Part shown: one piece after another, positions 49,173 to 58,116 of the stretch
Position numbering within the stretch: position 1 is the stretch's first letter
Layout: the number at the start of each line of letters is the position of its first letter
NCBI GenBank assembly: GCA_045542485.1
Contig: JAZQLC010000066.1
Coordinates: 118,253-182,252 of the forward strand
From: SIG575 sp045542485
Lineage (GTDB): Bacteria > Bacillota > Clostridia > Oscillospirales > Acutalibacteraceae
Length of the DNA stretch: 64,000 bases
Direction of reading: 5' to 3'
Notes under the pieces: generated by a model
Seen by the model: only the letters and a program-made list of their open reading frames with translations
What the model was told of the DNA's origin: nothing
Database searches by the model: none
Made by a program: the position numbers and the translations under genes

Positions 49173-49880
49173 ATGGCATTAAAACGAAAAAAGAAACCCA
49201 GCGCAACAAAACTGGAAATTATTAAAGTGGCAAGTCGCCTTTTTCTGGAAGAGGGTTATTCTGTAACATCCATCAGAGGAATCGGTGAAAAGGTGGGAAT
49301 CAGTTCAGGTAATGTTATGTTTCATTTTCCCACCAAGGAACATCTTCTTGCGGAGCTTGTTGACATGCTCTGCGATTTTCAATGGAAGTTGATGAAAAAT
49401 GAAGCTGATGACAACACAGATTCGGTTATGTCAATCTGCCTTGAACTTATGTCCATGGCTGCGGCTTGCGAGGAAAATGAGATTGCAAAAGATTTTTTTG
49501 TTTCCGTATACCAAAGTCCTATGACGCTTGAAATCATACGTAAAAACGACCTTGAAAGGTCAAAGAAAGTTTATGCCGGATACTGTAAAAATTGGACTGA
49601 AAATCAGTACGTCGAAGCCGAAACACTTGTTTCGGGCGTTGAATATGCAACTCTTATGACAACGGAGAATTCTGCACCGCTTGATATCAGAATTTCAGGA
49701 GCACTGAATCAGATAATGAGCATATATGATGTACCTGAAGAAACACGTAAAACCAAGATAGCCAAAGTTCTTGATATGGATTACCGTGCAATAGGTCAGC
49801 GGATACTTGAAGATTTTATTGAATACGTAGAAAAAGTAACAGATAAAGCGTTTGAAGACGTTGCGGCGAAGAAAGGATAA
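49173..49880 (+). CDS. TetR-family regulator of the export operon
   Basis: A 235-residue repressor. The helix-turn-helix is at about 12-58 (IIKVASRLFLEEGYSVTSIRGIGEKVGISSGNVMFHFPTKEHLLAEL by sense); the rest is a helical ligand domain. I start at ATG 49173, 8 bases after GAGGAG. It heads the export genes and its promoter bears a palindrome, so autoregulation is likely. The TetR at 61965 shares the SxGNxxF-(H/Y)-PTKEH block and is a paralogue. Ligand unknown. Confidence 0.88.
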   Translation: MALKRKKKPSATKLEIIKVASRLFLEEGYSVTSIRGIGEKVGISSGNVMFHFPTKEHLLAELVDMLCDFQWKLMKNEADDNTDSVMSICLELMSMAAACEENEIAKDFFVSVYQSPMTLEIIRKNDLERSKKVYAGYCKNWTENQYVEAETLVSGVEYATLMTTENSAPLDIRISGALNQIMSIYDVPEETRKTKIAKVLDMDYRAIGQRILEDFIEYVEKVTDKAFEDVAAKKG

Positions 49881-49886
49881 AATGTT

Positions 49887-50360
49887 ATGAACGAACAGTT
49901 ATTCAGAAAAAAGAGTATAGAAAAGGTGTCTTCTTCCGAACAACTCAATGAATATATACGAGTGACCAATCCGGGAGTATGGATGGTTCTCACCGCTATT
50001 ATAATTCTTCTTATCGGTGTTTGCGTCTGGGGTTTTATGGGTAATCTTGACACAACAATCACAACTGTCGCTGTTGCAGAAAATTCTGAGATAATAGTGT
50101 ATGTCAAAGAATCGGACATCAAATCAGTAAAAACGGGAATGACGGTTATTATTGATGCCGAAGAATGCGAAATAGCCAATATTCCGGCACAACCTGTATC
50201 TGTCGGTGATAATTTTTCCGAATATACCCTTCATCTCGGTAAGTTTCAGAATGGAGAATGGGTGTATCCCGTTGATGTCAGCGGTGAAGTTGATGACGGA
50301 ATACATAGTGCAAGCATTGTAATTGAAAGTGTTTCTCCCATTTCTTTTGTTATAAATTGA
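49887..50360 (+). CDS. Short HlyD-like membrane-fusion protein of the peptide exporter
   Basis: A 157-residue protein with a cytosolic start (SIEKVSSSEQLNEYIRVTNPG), one membrane helix (about 30-52) and a beta-barrel/lipoyl-like part (TITTVAVAENSEIIVYVKES...IKSVKTGMTVIIDAEE). The SSxEQLxxYI entry is typical of the secretion proteins of NHLP-type exporters, but those run to about 400 residues with a coiled coil, absent here. In a Gram-positive no outer-membrane reach is needed, so this may be a minimal adaptor. It lies 6 bases after the TetR gene. Confidence 0.7.
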   Translation: MNEQLFRKKSIEKVSSSEQLNEYIRVTNPGVWMVLTAIIILLIGVCVWGFMGNLDTTITTVAVAENSEIIVYVKESDIKSVKTGMTVIIDAEECEIANIPAQPVSVGDNFSEYTLHLGKFQNGEWVYPVDVSGEVDDGIHSASIVIESVSPISFVIN

Positions 50361-50370
50361 GGTGTGGGAT

Positions 50371-52557
50371 ATGGGTGAAAAGAAAAAAACAATTAAAAAA
50401 CCTCTGACATCAGGTGTCGCCAAGGTCCCTGTAATAATGCAGATGGAAGCCTTGGAATGTGGTGCTGCTGCACTGACAATGATACTTGCTTATTATGAAA
50501 AATGGATTCCCCTTGAGCAGGTACGTGCAGACTGCGGTGTTTCCCGTGACGGCTCCAATGCCAAAAACATTCTTCGGGCAGCAAGAAACTACGGACTTGC
50601 CGCCAAAGGCTACCGCTATGAACCGGAGGAACTGAAAAAGAACGGAAAATTCCCTTGCATAATCCATTGGAATTTCAATCATTTCCTTGTGCTTAACGGA
50701 TTCAGGGGAAATAAAGCCCTGCTCAATGACCCTGCAAAAGGAACATATTCCGTTTCTATGGAAATTTTTGACAAATCATTTACGGGCGTATGCCTTATGT
50801 TTGAGCCGTCTGAAAGTTTTGAGCCGGTTGGAAAGCAGAAAAGTGTGGTTGCGTTTGCAAAGAAAAAGATGAAGGGTGCAGGCGTTGCGGCGGCTTTTAC
50901 AATAATAACAACAATTATTGCATCGCTTATCGGCATCATTCAGCCTGCATTTTCCCGAATTTTTCTTGACAGACTCCTTACAGGCAAGAACCCCGATTGG
51001 GTTATGCCGTTTATATATGCCCTTGTGGCTTTGTCAATTGTTCAGGTTATTGTTTCATTTATCAAAGCAATTTACTCTGCCAGAATCAACGCAAAGATAG
51101 CGGCAGTAGGAAACACCACATTTATGTGGAAGGTTCTTCGTCTGCCAATGGAATTTTTTTCACAGCGTATGGCAGGAGATATACAGTTGAGAAAAAATTC
51201 AAACGCTTCTGTTTCAAACAGCCTTGTGGGCACATTTGCACCGCTTGCGATTGAAGCGTTTATGATGATTTTTTATTTTGTTGTGATGTTAAGGTACAGC
51301 GTTATGTTGACGCTGATAGGATTACTGTCCATTGTCATCAATATGTTCATGTCAAAAATCATCTCCGACAAGCGTATAAATCTGACTCGCGTTCAGTCCC
51401 GTGACAGCGGAAAACTTGCAGGTTCAACCGTTGCAGGTATCGAGATGATAGAAACAATAAAAGCCGGTGGTGCTGAAAACGGATACTTTGAAAAATGGTC
51501 GGGATATCAGGCAAATGTAAATGTGCAGAGCGTTAAGTTTGCAAAAATCAACCAATATCTGGGACTTGTTCCCCAGTTGGTTTCATCGTTGACCAACACT
51601 GCGGTTCTGATAATGGGTGTATATCTTACCTTTAACGGACAGTTCACCGTCGGTATGGTTATGGCGTTTCAGGGAATGCTCGCTTCGTTTATGACACCTG
51701 CAACGCAACTTATAACAGCAGGGCAGACCTTGCAGGAAATGAGAACTCAGATGGAACGCATTGAGGATGTTATGGAATATCCTGCAGATCCTGCCTGCGA
51801 AAATGATTGTTCTGATGAAAATGAAGAATACAGCAAACTTTCCGGTACAGTTGAAATGAAGAACGTTACTTTCGGATATTCAAAACTTGCAGAACCGTTA
51901 ATCAAGGATTTTAACCTCTCTTTAAAACCGGGCAGCAGAGTTGCTTTTGTGGGCACTTCCGGTTGCGGAAAATCAACCTTATCAAAGCTCATTTCAGGTC
52001 TTTATCAGCCGTGGAGTGGAGAGATACTCTTTGATGGCAAACCCATGACGAAAATTGACCGAAGCGTTTTTACGGGCTCGTTGGCAGTAGTCGACCAGGA
52101 TGTTATCCTTTTTGAGGACACCATAGCAAACAATATCAAGATATGGGATACATCAATAGAAGATTTTGAAATGATTATGGCTGCAAGGGATGCGCAGCTG
52201 CATGAGGATATTATGCAGCGTGACGGGGGATATAACTATAAACTTACTGAAGGCGGCAAGGATTTTTCGGGCGGACAGAGACAGAGAATGGAAATTGCCC
52301 GTGTACTTGCACAGGACCCTACAATTATTATTCTTGACGAGGCAACCTCTGCACTTGATGCCAAAACGGAATATGAGGTAGTCAAGGCAATCAAAGACAG
52401 AGGTATAACCTGTATTGTTGTTGCTCACCGCCTTTCAACTATCCGTGATTGTGACGAGATTATTGTTATGGATAACGGCAACGTTGTTGAACGCGGAACA
52501 CACGATGAGCTTTATGCTCTCGATGGATTCTACACAAAGCTTATAACAAATGATTAA
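50371..52557 (+). CDS. C39-peptidase ABC transporter (NHLP-type peptidase/permease/ATPase)
   Basis: A 728-residue exporter that cuts leaders after the double glycine and moves the peptide out. N-terminal C39 domain: Cys30 (MEALECGAAAL), His104 (NHFLVLNGF) and Asp120 (LLNDPAKG) form the catalytic triad. Six membrane helices lie at about 160-450. The ATPase has Walker A GTSGCGKST, signature SGGQRQRME and Walker B IIILDEATSALD. ATG 50371 has GAGGTG upstream. It should process both leader peptides of this locus. Confidence 0.93.
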   Translation: MGEKKKTIKKPLTSGVAKVPVIMQMEALECGAAALTMILAYYEKWIPLEQVRADCGVSRDGSNAKNILRAARNYGLAAKGYRYEPEELKKNGKFPCIIHWNFNHFLVLNGFRGNKALLNDPAKGTYSVSMEIFDKSFTGVCLMFEPSESFEPVGKQKSVVAFAKKKMKGAGVAAAFTIITTIIASLIGIIQPAFSRIFLDRLLTGKNPDWVMPFIYALVALSIVQVIVSFIKAIYSARINAKIAAVGNTTFMWKVLRLPMEFFSQRMAGDIQLRKNSNASVSNSLVGTFAPLAIEAFMMIFYFVVMLRYSVMLTLIGLLSIVINMFMSKIISDKRINLTRVQSRDSGKLAGSTVAGIEMIETIKAGGAENGYFEKWSGYQANVNVQSVKFAKINQYLGLVPQLVSSLTNTAVLIMGVYLTFNGQFTVGMVMAFQGMLASFMTPATQLITAGQTLQEMRTQMERIEDVMEYPADPACENDCSDENEEYSKLSGTVEMKNVTFGYSKLAEPLIKDFNLSLKPGSRVAFVGTSGCGKSTLSKLISGLYQPWSGEILFDGKPMTKIDRSVFTGSLAVVDQDVILFEDTIANNIKIWDTSIEDFEMIMAARDAQLHEDIMQRDGGYNYKLTEGGKDFSGGQRQRMEIARVLAQDPTIIILDEATSALDAKTEYEVVKAIKDRGITCIVVAHRLSTIRDCDEIIVMDNGNVVERGTHDELYALDGFYTKLITND

Positions 52558-52571
52558 GGGGGTGTGATGAC

Positions 52572-54755
52572 ATGGGTTGGTTTGACGAACAAATAAAACT
52601 CCGTAAGAAAAAGGATGACGCAATACTTGAGGAAGCTTTTGTCGGTCTGGCAGATGCTGTACTCGGAACCAAAATGTCTGAAACCTTCAAAAGCAATGCT
52701 GCAAAAGTCGACAGTGCTGTTGATGAGATACTTAAATATTACAAAGTCAAGCCTGTTGAAGTTCCCGATAACTTCAAAAATCTCAATGACCGTCTTGAAT
52801 TTTTGCTCCGTCCTCATGGCATTATGCGCCGTAACATAAATCTTGAAAAGGGTTGGTACAAAAATGCAATCGGAGCCATTCTCGGAACAAGAAAAGATGA
52901 CTCAAGTGCGGTTGCTTTTATTCCGAAAGGTCTTTCGGGATATATGTTTTTTGATGCACCGTCAGGTAAATGGATAAAACTCAGCAAGAAAAACGAAGAG
53001 CTTTTTGAAACTGAAGCAATTTGTTTTTACAAGCCGTTTCCTCTCAAAAAGCTGACGCTTCCTCTGTTGATGCGTTATATTATCGAAACTTTTTCTGTTG
53101 CGGATATTATGCTGGTTGTTCTTGCAACATTTGCGGTTTCGGCAATAGGTCTTTTAACACCTAAACTTAACAACATCCTTTTCGGAACGGTTGTTGAAAA
53201 TCAGAGTCTGAGAATGCTTATGGGCATAACGGTGTTTATGATATGTGTAACAATCAGTACATTGTTGCTGCAATCTGTCAAAACCCTGCTGACTGCAAGA
53301 GTCAGCACAAAATTGGAGTTGTCGGTACAGGCGGCAACGATGATGAGAATTTTGTCTTTGCCTGCAGATTTTTTCAAGCAGTACAGTTCGGGCGAACTTT
53401 CAAGCAGGTCACAATATATTCAGACTTTGTGTTCAATGCTTGTTTCAACCGTTTTCAGCACTGGACTTACATCGGTATTTTCTCTGATGTATATTTCACA
53501 GATTTTTCTTTATACACCTGCTCTGGTAGTGCCGTCACTGATAATTATTTTAGTGACAATTGCTTTTTCGCTTACCACAACATTCTGGCAGATGCATTAC
53601 AGCAAAAAACAGATGGAACTCGGCACTAAGGAAAGCGGTATGACCTACGCGCTGATTTCCGGTGTGCAGAAAATCAGGCTTTCAGGCGCAGAGAAAAGAG
53701 CATTCTCGCGATGGTCAAATCTTTATTCCAAACAAGTAGCAATGACCTGTAATCCCCCATTGTTTTTAAGGGTTAACGGAGCATTCAGTTCAATCATTTC
53801 CCTTACGGGCATAATAGTAATGTATTTTATGTCAATAAAAAGCGGCGTATCGGTTTCGGAATACTATGCATTCAACACAGCATACGGCATGCTGTCGGGT
53901 GCGTTTATGTCTCTTGCGGGCATAGCAACCACAATCGCAAGATTCAAACCCATAATAGAAATGGCAAAGCCGATTATGGATGCCGTTCCCGAGGTATCGG
54001 AAGGCAAAGCGGTTATCAGCAGACTTTCGGGCAATATTGAGCTTAATAACATTTCTTTCCGTTATAACGAAAATATGCCACTTGTGATTGATGACCTGTC
54101 GCTGAAAATCCGTCAGGGTCAGTATGTGGCAATTGTCGGTGCAACGGGTTGCGGAAAATCAACGTTGATGAGGCTTATGCTCGGCTTTGAGAAACCGCAG
54201 AAAGGCGCTGTTTATTATGACGGAAAAGATATTGACACCATTGACCTGAGGTCACTCAGACGTAAAATCGGTGTTGTTCTGCAAAACGGAAAACTGTTTC
54301 AGGGTGACATCTATTCCAACATAGTAATTTCTGCACCGCATTTATCCTTGGATGATGCATGGGAAGCTGCCGAAATGGCAGGTATTGCCGATGATATCCG
54401 CAGAATGCCTATGGGAATGCATACCATTATTTCAGAAGGCTCAGGCGGTGTTTCGGGAGGTCAGAGACAAAGGCTTATGATAGCCAGAGCAATTGCTCCG
54501 AAACCAAAAATCCTGATGTTTGACGAAGCCACCAGTGCTCTGGACAACATTACACAGAAAATTGTTTCGGATTCACTTGATAAACTCAGGTGCACACGAA
54601 TCGTTATTGCTCACAGACTTTCTACCATAAAACAATGTGACCGTATCATCTATCTTGAGAAAGGTAAGATTGTTGAAGACGGCACGTATGATGAACTGAT
54701 AGCCAGAAACGGAAAATTTGCTGAACTTGTTGAAAGGCAGCGTCTTGATATTTAA
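52572..54755 (+). CDS. Second NHLP-type ABC transporter permease/ATPase
   Basis: A 727-residue ABC half-transporter without a peptidase. The first ~150 residues are a soluble domain typical of the second NHLP exporter subunit, ending in a regulatory cyclic-nucleotide-like region (AVAFIPKGLSGYMFFD). Then come six membrane helices and an ATPase with Walker A GATGCGKST, signature SGGQRQRLM and Walker B ILMFDEATSALD. It probably forms a heterodimer with the C39 protein. GGGGGTG lies before the ATG. No radical SAM, lanthionine or cyclodehydratase gene accompanies the pair. Confidence 0.9.
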   Translation: MGWFDEQIKLRKKKDDAILEEAFVGLADAVLGTKMSETFKSNAAKVDSAVDEILKYYKVKPVEVPDNFKNLNDRLEFLLRPHGIMRRNINLEKGWYKNAIGAILGTRKDDSSAVAFIPKGLSGYMFFDAPSGKWIKLSKKNEELFETEAICFYKPFPLKKLTLPLLMRYIIETFSVADIMLVVLATFAVSAIGLLTPKLNNILFGTVVENQSLRMLMGITVFMICVTISTLLLQSVKTLLTARVSTKLELSVQAATMMRILSLPADFFKQYSSGELSSRSQYIQTLCSMLVSTVFSTGLTSVFSLMYISQIFLYTPALVVPSLIIILVTIAFSLTTTFWQMHYSKKQMELGTKESGMTYALISGVQKIRLSGAEKRAFSRWSNLYSKQVAMTCNPPLFLRVNGAFSSIISLTGIIVMYFMSIKSGVSVSEYYAFNTAYGMLSGAFMSLAGIATTIARFKPIIEMAKPIMDAVPEVSEGKAVISRLSGNIELNNISFRYNENMPLVIDDLSLKIRQGQYVAIVGATGCGKSTLMRLMLGFEKPQKGAVYYDGKDIDTIDLRSLRRKIGVVLQNGKLFQGDIYSNIVISAPHLSLDDAWEAAEMAGIADDIRRMPMGMHTIISEGSGGVSGGQRQRLMIARAIAPKPKILMFDEATSALDNITQKIVSDSLDKLRCTRIVIAHRLSTIKQCDRIIYLEKGKIVEDGTYDELIARNGKFAELVERQRLDI

Positions 54756-54789
54756 TTACAAAAAAATTATTGAAAAGGAGAATATTATT

Positions 54790-55107
54790 ATGTCAAAAGA
54801 AAAAATGGAAAACATCTTAAAAAACAACGGACCGGAAGAACTCAGTGACGACATGCTTGACATGGTTTCAGGCGGAACAGGTACAGATTCCGGTGTCACC
54901 TTCAAATATGCAGTCGGCGACGTTGTAGAAGCAAGTCGCGATGAAATCGCTTATTGTTCAAACTGTGCCAGACTACTTAAAAATTATAAAGCAACGATTA
55001 CAGGTATACGCGGTGTTCTGAACGGCGTTCCGCTATATTGGGTCACCCGTAGTTGCTGCGGACATAAATCAAGCGTGATTGAATATGAAATTCTGCATAA
55101 GGTATAA
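54790..55107 (+). CDS. Second double-glycine leader protein with a Cys-rich, folded-looking core
   Basis: A 105-residue protein. The leader ends EELSDDMLDMVSGG (20-33), matching the first peptide's pattern. The ~70-residue remainder is unlike a linear bacteriocin: VGDVVEASRDEIAYCSNCARLLKNYKATITG then LYWVTRSCCGHKSS has a barrel-like beta pattern and a CxxC plus CC-x-H set that could bind zinc or form disulphides. It may be an exported small protein or a precursor to be modified. AAAGGAG precedes the ATG; a strong terminator follows. Confidence 0.75.
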   Translation: MSKEKMENILKNNGPEELSDDMLDMVSGGTGTDSGVTFKYAVGDVVEASRDEIAYCSNCARLLKNYKATITGIRGVLNGVPLYWVTRSCCGHKSSVIEYEILHKV

Positions 55108-55132
55108 AAAACTGAATCAATTCAGTTTTTCG
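55106..55132 (+). terminator. Terminator between the second peptide gene and the STAS gene
   Basis: AAAAACTGAA (55107-55116) and TTCAGTTTTT (55121-55130) with a 4-base loop. It should limit readthrough into the STAS/RsbU-W genes. Confidence 0.8.
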
Positions 55133-55186
55133 GATAATGCAGAATTCAATATACCGGAACCGTAAAAATTAAGTGAGGTAATAACT

Positions 55187-55483
55187 GTGAACATAAATAA
55201 AACCGTTAACGGAAACCAACTTGAAATTGCCCTTGAAGGCAGACTTGATACTGCAACATCTCCCACTCTTGAGACAGAACTCAATGGGAGCCTTGCAGGA
55301 ATTGAAAAACTTGTGCTTGATTTTTCTCTGCTGGATTATCTTTCATCCGCAGGTCTGCGTGTGCTTCTCGGTGCACAGAAAATTATGAATAAGCAGGGCG
55401 AAATGATTGTCCGAAACGTGAATGACACCATTATGGAAATCTTTGAAGTTACAGGCTTCTGTGATGTACTGACTATTGAATGA
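55187..55483 (+). CDS. STAS-domain anti-sigma factor antagonist-like protein
   Basis: A 98-residue cytosolic STAS protein (RsbV/SpoIIAA type). The phosphorylation loop is DFSLLDYLSSAGLRVL, with Ser54 the likely phosphoacceptor by alignment to RsbV. It normally binds a serine kinase/anti-sigma factor when unphosphorylated. It starts at GTG with GAGGT upstream. Its stop overlaps the start of a kinase/phosphatase fusion, its evident partner. Confidence 0.9.
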   Translation: MNINKTVNGNQLEIALEGRLDTATSPTLETELNGSLAGIEKLVLDFSLLDYLSSAGLRVLLGAQKIMNKQGEMIVRNVNDTIMEIFEVTGFCDVLTIE

Positions 55484-57738
55484 TTATGAAAAATAAAAAA
55501 CAAAACATATCGGGTGCATTCAGACGATGGTTGTTGGTGCTCGTTGTTATTGCGTTTTTGGCAACAACGGCATTTCTCTGGGTTTCACAAACAAAAATTT
55601 CTCAGAATAATGCCGTGAGTCTGCTGAAACTTAATATTTCCGACGTCCGTGAAGACATTATCGACGCATCTGACGAAAACCTCTTAAAGCTCACAAATCA
55701 GATAGCAGACGATTTGAATAAAGCGGAAAATATCAATTCTGATTTACTTTATGAACTTACAAAAAAATATGATGTTACTGAAATCAACTGCATAAATAAA
55801 AACGGAATAATCTATGCCAGCACATACCCCGATTTTCTTGATTACGATATGAGAAGCGGTGAGCAGTCCGCTGAATTTATGGTTTTGCTTTCGGGTGAAA
55901 ATGAGTACGTGCAGAGCTATCAGCCTGTTTCTTATGATGCTTCAATTTCCCGAAAATATGGCGGTGTTGTGCTTAAAAAGGGCGGATTCGTTCAGGTGGG
56001 CTACGGTGCAGAGCGTTTTCAGAAAGATATTGATGAATTCGTTGTGGGTGTTACCCGTAACCGCCATGTAGGCGAAGGTGGCTCAATTATTATCGTTGAC
56101 GAAAACTGGAATATTGTCAGTGACCGTTACGGAAACGAAGGAAAGAATCTTGATGTTACGGGAATATGGATTGATACCGATAAAATTGCAGAAAACCAAT
56201 CTTTCGTTACGGATGTGTACGGTGAGCCTTGTTACTGTATGTATCAGGTAACTGAGGGTTATCGCATTGTTGCCGTTATGCCACAAAGTGAAGCGGCTCT
56301 TTCGCGAAATGTTTCGGTAGGCGTTACAACGGTGATGCAGATTATTGTTTTTGCAGCATTGTTTATTATGATTTTCATTCTTGTAAGACGACTTGTTGTT
56401 GACAACATTTATAAGGTCAACGATTCTCTTTCTGCAATAACCGAAGGAAATCTTGATACGGTTGTGGATGTACGTTCACACATAGAATTCGATGCTCTTT
56501 CAGATGATATAAACACTACGGTTAATACGCTGAAAAAATATATTTCTGAAGCTGAAGCAAGAATTGATGCGGAACTTGCTTTTGCAAAAGCTATTCAGCA
56601 TTCAGCTTTGCCATCTGTTTTTCCGCCCTATCCCAACAGAAAGGAATTTGATATCAGCGCAACTATGTATACTGCAAAAGAGGTTGGCGGTGATTTTTAC
56701 GATTTCTATTTTGTTGACGAAGATACGCTCGCTTTCCTTGTTGCTGATGTTTCGGGCAAAGGAATTCCTGCTGCCATGTTTATGATGCAGTCAAAAACCC
56801 TTCTCAAAAGTTATGCGGAATCAGGCATGAGCATTGAGGAAGTTTACACAAACGCCAACGAAAAGCTCTGTGAAGGAAACGATGCAGGTATGTTTGTAAC
56901 TGCATGGATGGGATTTCTCGACACAAAAACAGGACTTGTCACCTTTGCAAATGCAGGTCACAATCCGCCTCTTGTAAAGCACGCTGACGGAAGCTTTACA
57001 TATCTCAGAACAAGACCCGGTTTTGTTCTTGCAGGTATGGAGGGAATCCGTTATCGCAAGAATGAATATCAGCTTGAAAGGGGCGACGTTATCTATCTTT
57101 ATACCGACGGCGTTACAGAAGCTATGAATGTTAATAACGAACTTTATGGTGAGAAGCGTTTACTTGAAGTGCTGAATAAAAATGCAGATTCAGACACGCA
57201 GACAATCTGTAATGCAGTCAAGGCAGATGTTGATTTGTTTGTGGGCGAAGCATCACAGTTTGATGATATTACAATGCTTTGCCTTAAATACAACGGAGAG
57301 GAAAATACCTCAACAAAAGAAATAACCGTTGCTGCAACCGTTGAGAGTATTGAAACGGTTACCGACTTTGTCAATGAACAGCTTGAAGCAGTTGATTGCC
57401 CTATGAAATCGCAGATGCAGATTGATATTGCTATTGACGAAATACTCAGCAATATTGCACATTATGCATATGAAGAAAAATATGGTGAAGCAACCGTAAG
57501 AGTTGAACTTTCCGAAAATCCGAAATCTGCTGTTCTGACCTTTATTGACAGAGGTATTCCCTATGACCCTCTTGCACAGGCCGAACCCGATACCACTCTT
57601 TCGGCAGATGAAAGGGAAATCGGCGGACTGGGAATTTTTATGGTAAAGAAAACTATGGATGAAGTTACTTATGAGTATAAGGGAGGAACGAATATCCTGA
57701 AAATCCGTAAAAATTTTGAGCAGTTCCCAAAAGCCTGA
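55480..57738 (+). CDS. Sensor protein with fused SpoIIE/RsbU phosphatase and RsbW-like kinase domains
   Basis: A 752-residue membrane sensor: helix at about 16-38, an extracellular Cache-like domain (about 40-285), a second helix (about 292-314), HAMP (about 315-370), a PP2C/SpoIIE phosphatase (about 385-605: EVGGDFYDFY, LVADVSGKGIPAAMFM, FDDITMLCLKY) and a C-terminal HATPase kinase (about 625-745: IDIAIDEILSNIAHYAY, GGLGIFMVKKTMDEV). Both arms of an RsbU/RsbW partner switch are in one chain acting on the STAS protein next door. The ATG overlaps the STAS stop (ATGA). No sigma factor is nearby, so output may not be transcriptional. Confidence 0.9.
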   Translation: MIMKNKKQNISGAFRRWLLVLVVIAFLATTAFLWVSQTKISQNNAVSLLKLNISDVREDIIDASDENLLKLTNQIADDLNKAENINSDLLYELTKKYDVTEINCINKNGIIYASTYPDFLDYDMRSGEQSAEFMVLLSGENEYVQSYQPVSYDASISRKYGGVVLKKGGFVQVGYGAERFQKDIDEFVVGVTRNRHVGEGGSIIIVDENWNIVSDRYGNEGKNLDVTGIWIDTDKIAENQSFVTDVYGEPCYCMYQVTEGYRIVAVMPQSEAALSRNVSVGVTTVMQIIVFAALFIMIFILVRRLVVDNIYKVNDSLSAITEGNLDTVVDVRSHIEFDALSDDINTTVNTLKKYISEAEARIDAELAFAKAIQHSALPSVFPPYPNRKEFDISATMYTAKEVGGDFYDFYFVDEDTLAFLVADVSGKGIPAAMFMMQSKTLLKSYAESGMSIEEVYTNANEKLCEGNDAGMFVTAWMGFLDTKTGLVTFANAGHNPPLVKHADGSFTYLRTRPGFVLAGMEGIRYRKNEYQLERGDVIYLYTDGVTEAMNVNNELYGEKRLLEVLNKNADSDTQTICNAVKADVDLFVGEASQFDDITMLCLKYNGEENTSTKEITVAATVESIETVTDFVNEQLEAVDCPMKSQMQIDIAIDEILSNIAHYAYEEKYGEATVRVELSENPKSAVLTFIDRGIPYDPLAQAEPDTTLSADEREIGGLGIFMVKKTMDEVTYEYKGGTNILKIRKNFEQFPKA

Positions 57739-57742
57739 AATA

Positions 57743-57847
57743 TATAAGCCACTTATAAAAACAAGCGTTGCATCCGGGAAATACTTACTCCCTACTGCAA
57801 CGCTATTTGAAAAACGACGAATTGTATTAATTATGGTAATCAATGCC
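57743..57847. repeat. Dispersed hairpin repeat, copy 4
   Basis: AAGCGTTGCA (57763-57772) and TGCAACGCTA near 57796-57805, then the ACGACGAATTGTA...TAATCAATGCCA tail (57814-57847). The tail matches 47208-47243 and 38705-38742. Confidence 0.85.
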
Positions 57848-57890
57848 AAAAATCTCCGATATCCGTCAGGGTGTCGGAGATTTTCTTTGT
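57848..57890 (+). terminator. Terminator of the sensor-phosphatase-kinase gene
   Basis: AAAATCTCCGA/TCGGAGATTTT with a 14-base loop and a T-rich 3' end. Confidence 0.8.
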
Positions 57891-57904
57891 TATGTGAACT
57901 TATC

Positions 57905-57996
57905 AGGACTTGAACCTACACATTGGCGAAGCCAATTTAAATCGTTGCCGTGACGGCAAAGCGAAGCGAACGCCGTCAAGTCCTATCTCCGCAACC
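57905..57996. pseudogene. Rearranged fragment of the initiator tRNA gene
   Basis: AGGACTTGAACCTAC (57905-57919) is the exact reverse complement of the tRNA-fMet T arm, and TCAAGTCCTATCTCCGCAACC (57976-57996) is its forward T loop and 3' acceptor end. About 55 bases with small palindromes (TTGGCGAAGCCAA, GCCGTGACGGC) separate them. The rest of the tRNA is missing. Confidence 0.8.
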
Positions 57997-58050
57997 TAAT
58001 CAGATACCGCTATTGATACAATCGTATTGATAGCGGTATCGTTGTTTTAC
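57997..58050 (+). repeat. Third copy of the tRNA-fMet terminator element
   Basis: AATCAGATACCGCT...AGCGGTATCGTTGTTTTA, over 90% identical to the sequence that follows the real tRNA at 11555-11608, still joined to the tRNA 3' fragment. Confidence 0.88.
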
Positions 58051-58055
58051 TGCAA

Positions 58056-58090
58056 AAAGCCGACGGGTTTTTAATCCGTCGGCTTTAGTT
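58056..58090 (-). terminator. Terminator of the 1266-residue secreted protein gene
   Basis: AAAGCCGACGG/CCGTCGGCTTT with a 9-base loop and TTTTTG on the minus strand. Confidence 0.85.
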
Positions 58091-58116
58091 GTTATAGGGT
58101 TATCGCTGTATTAAGT

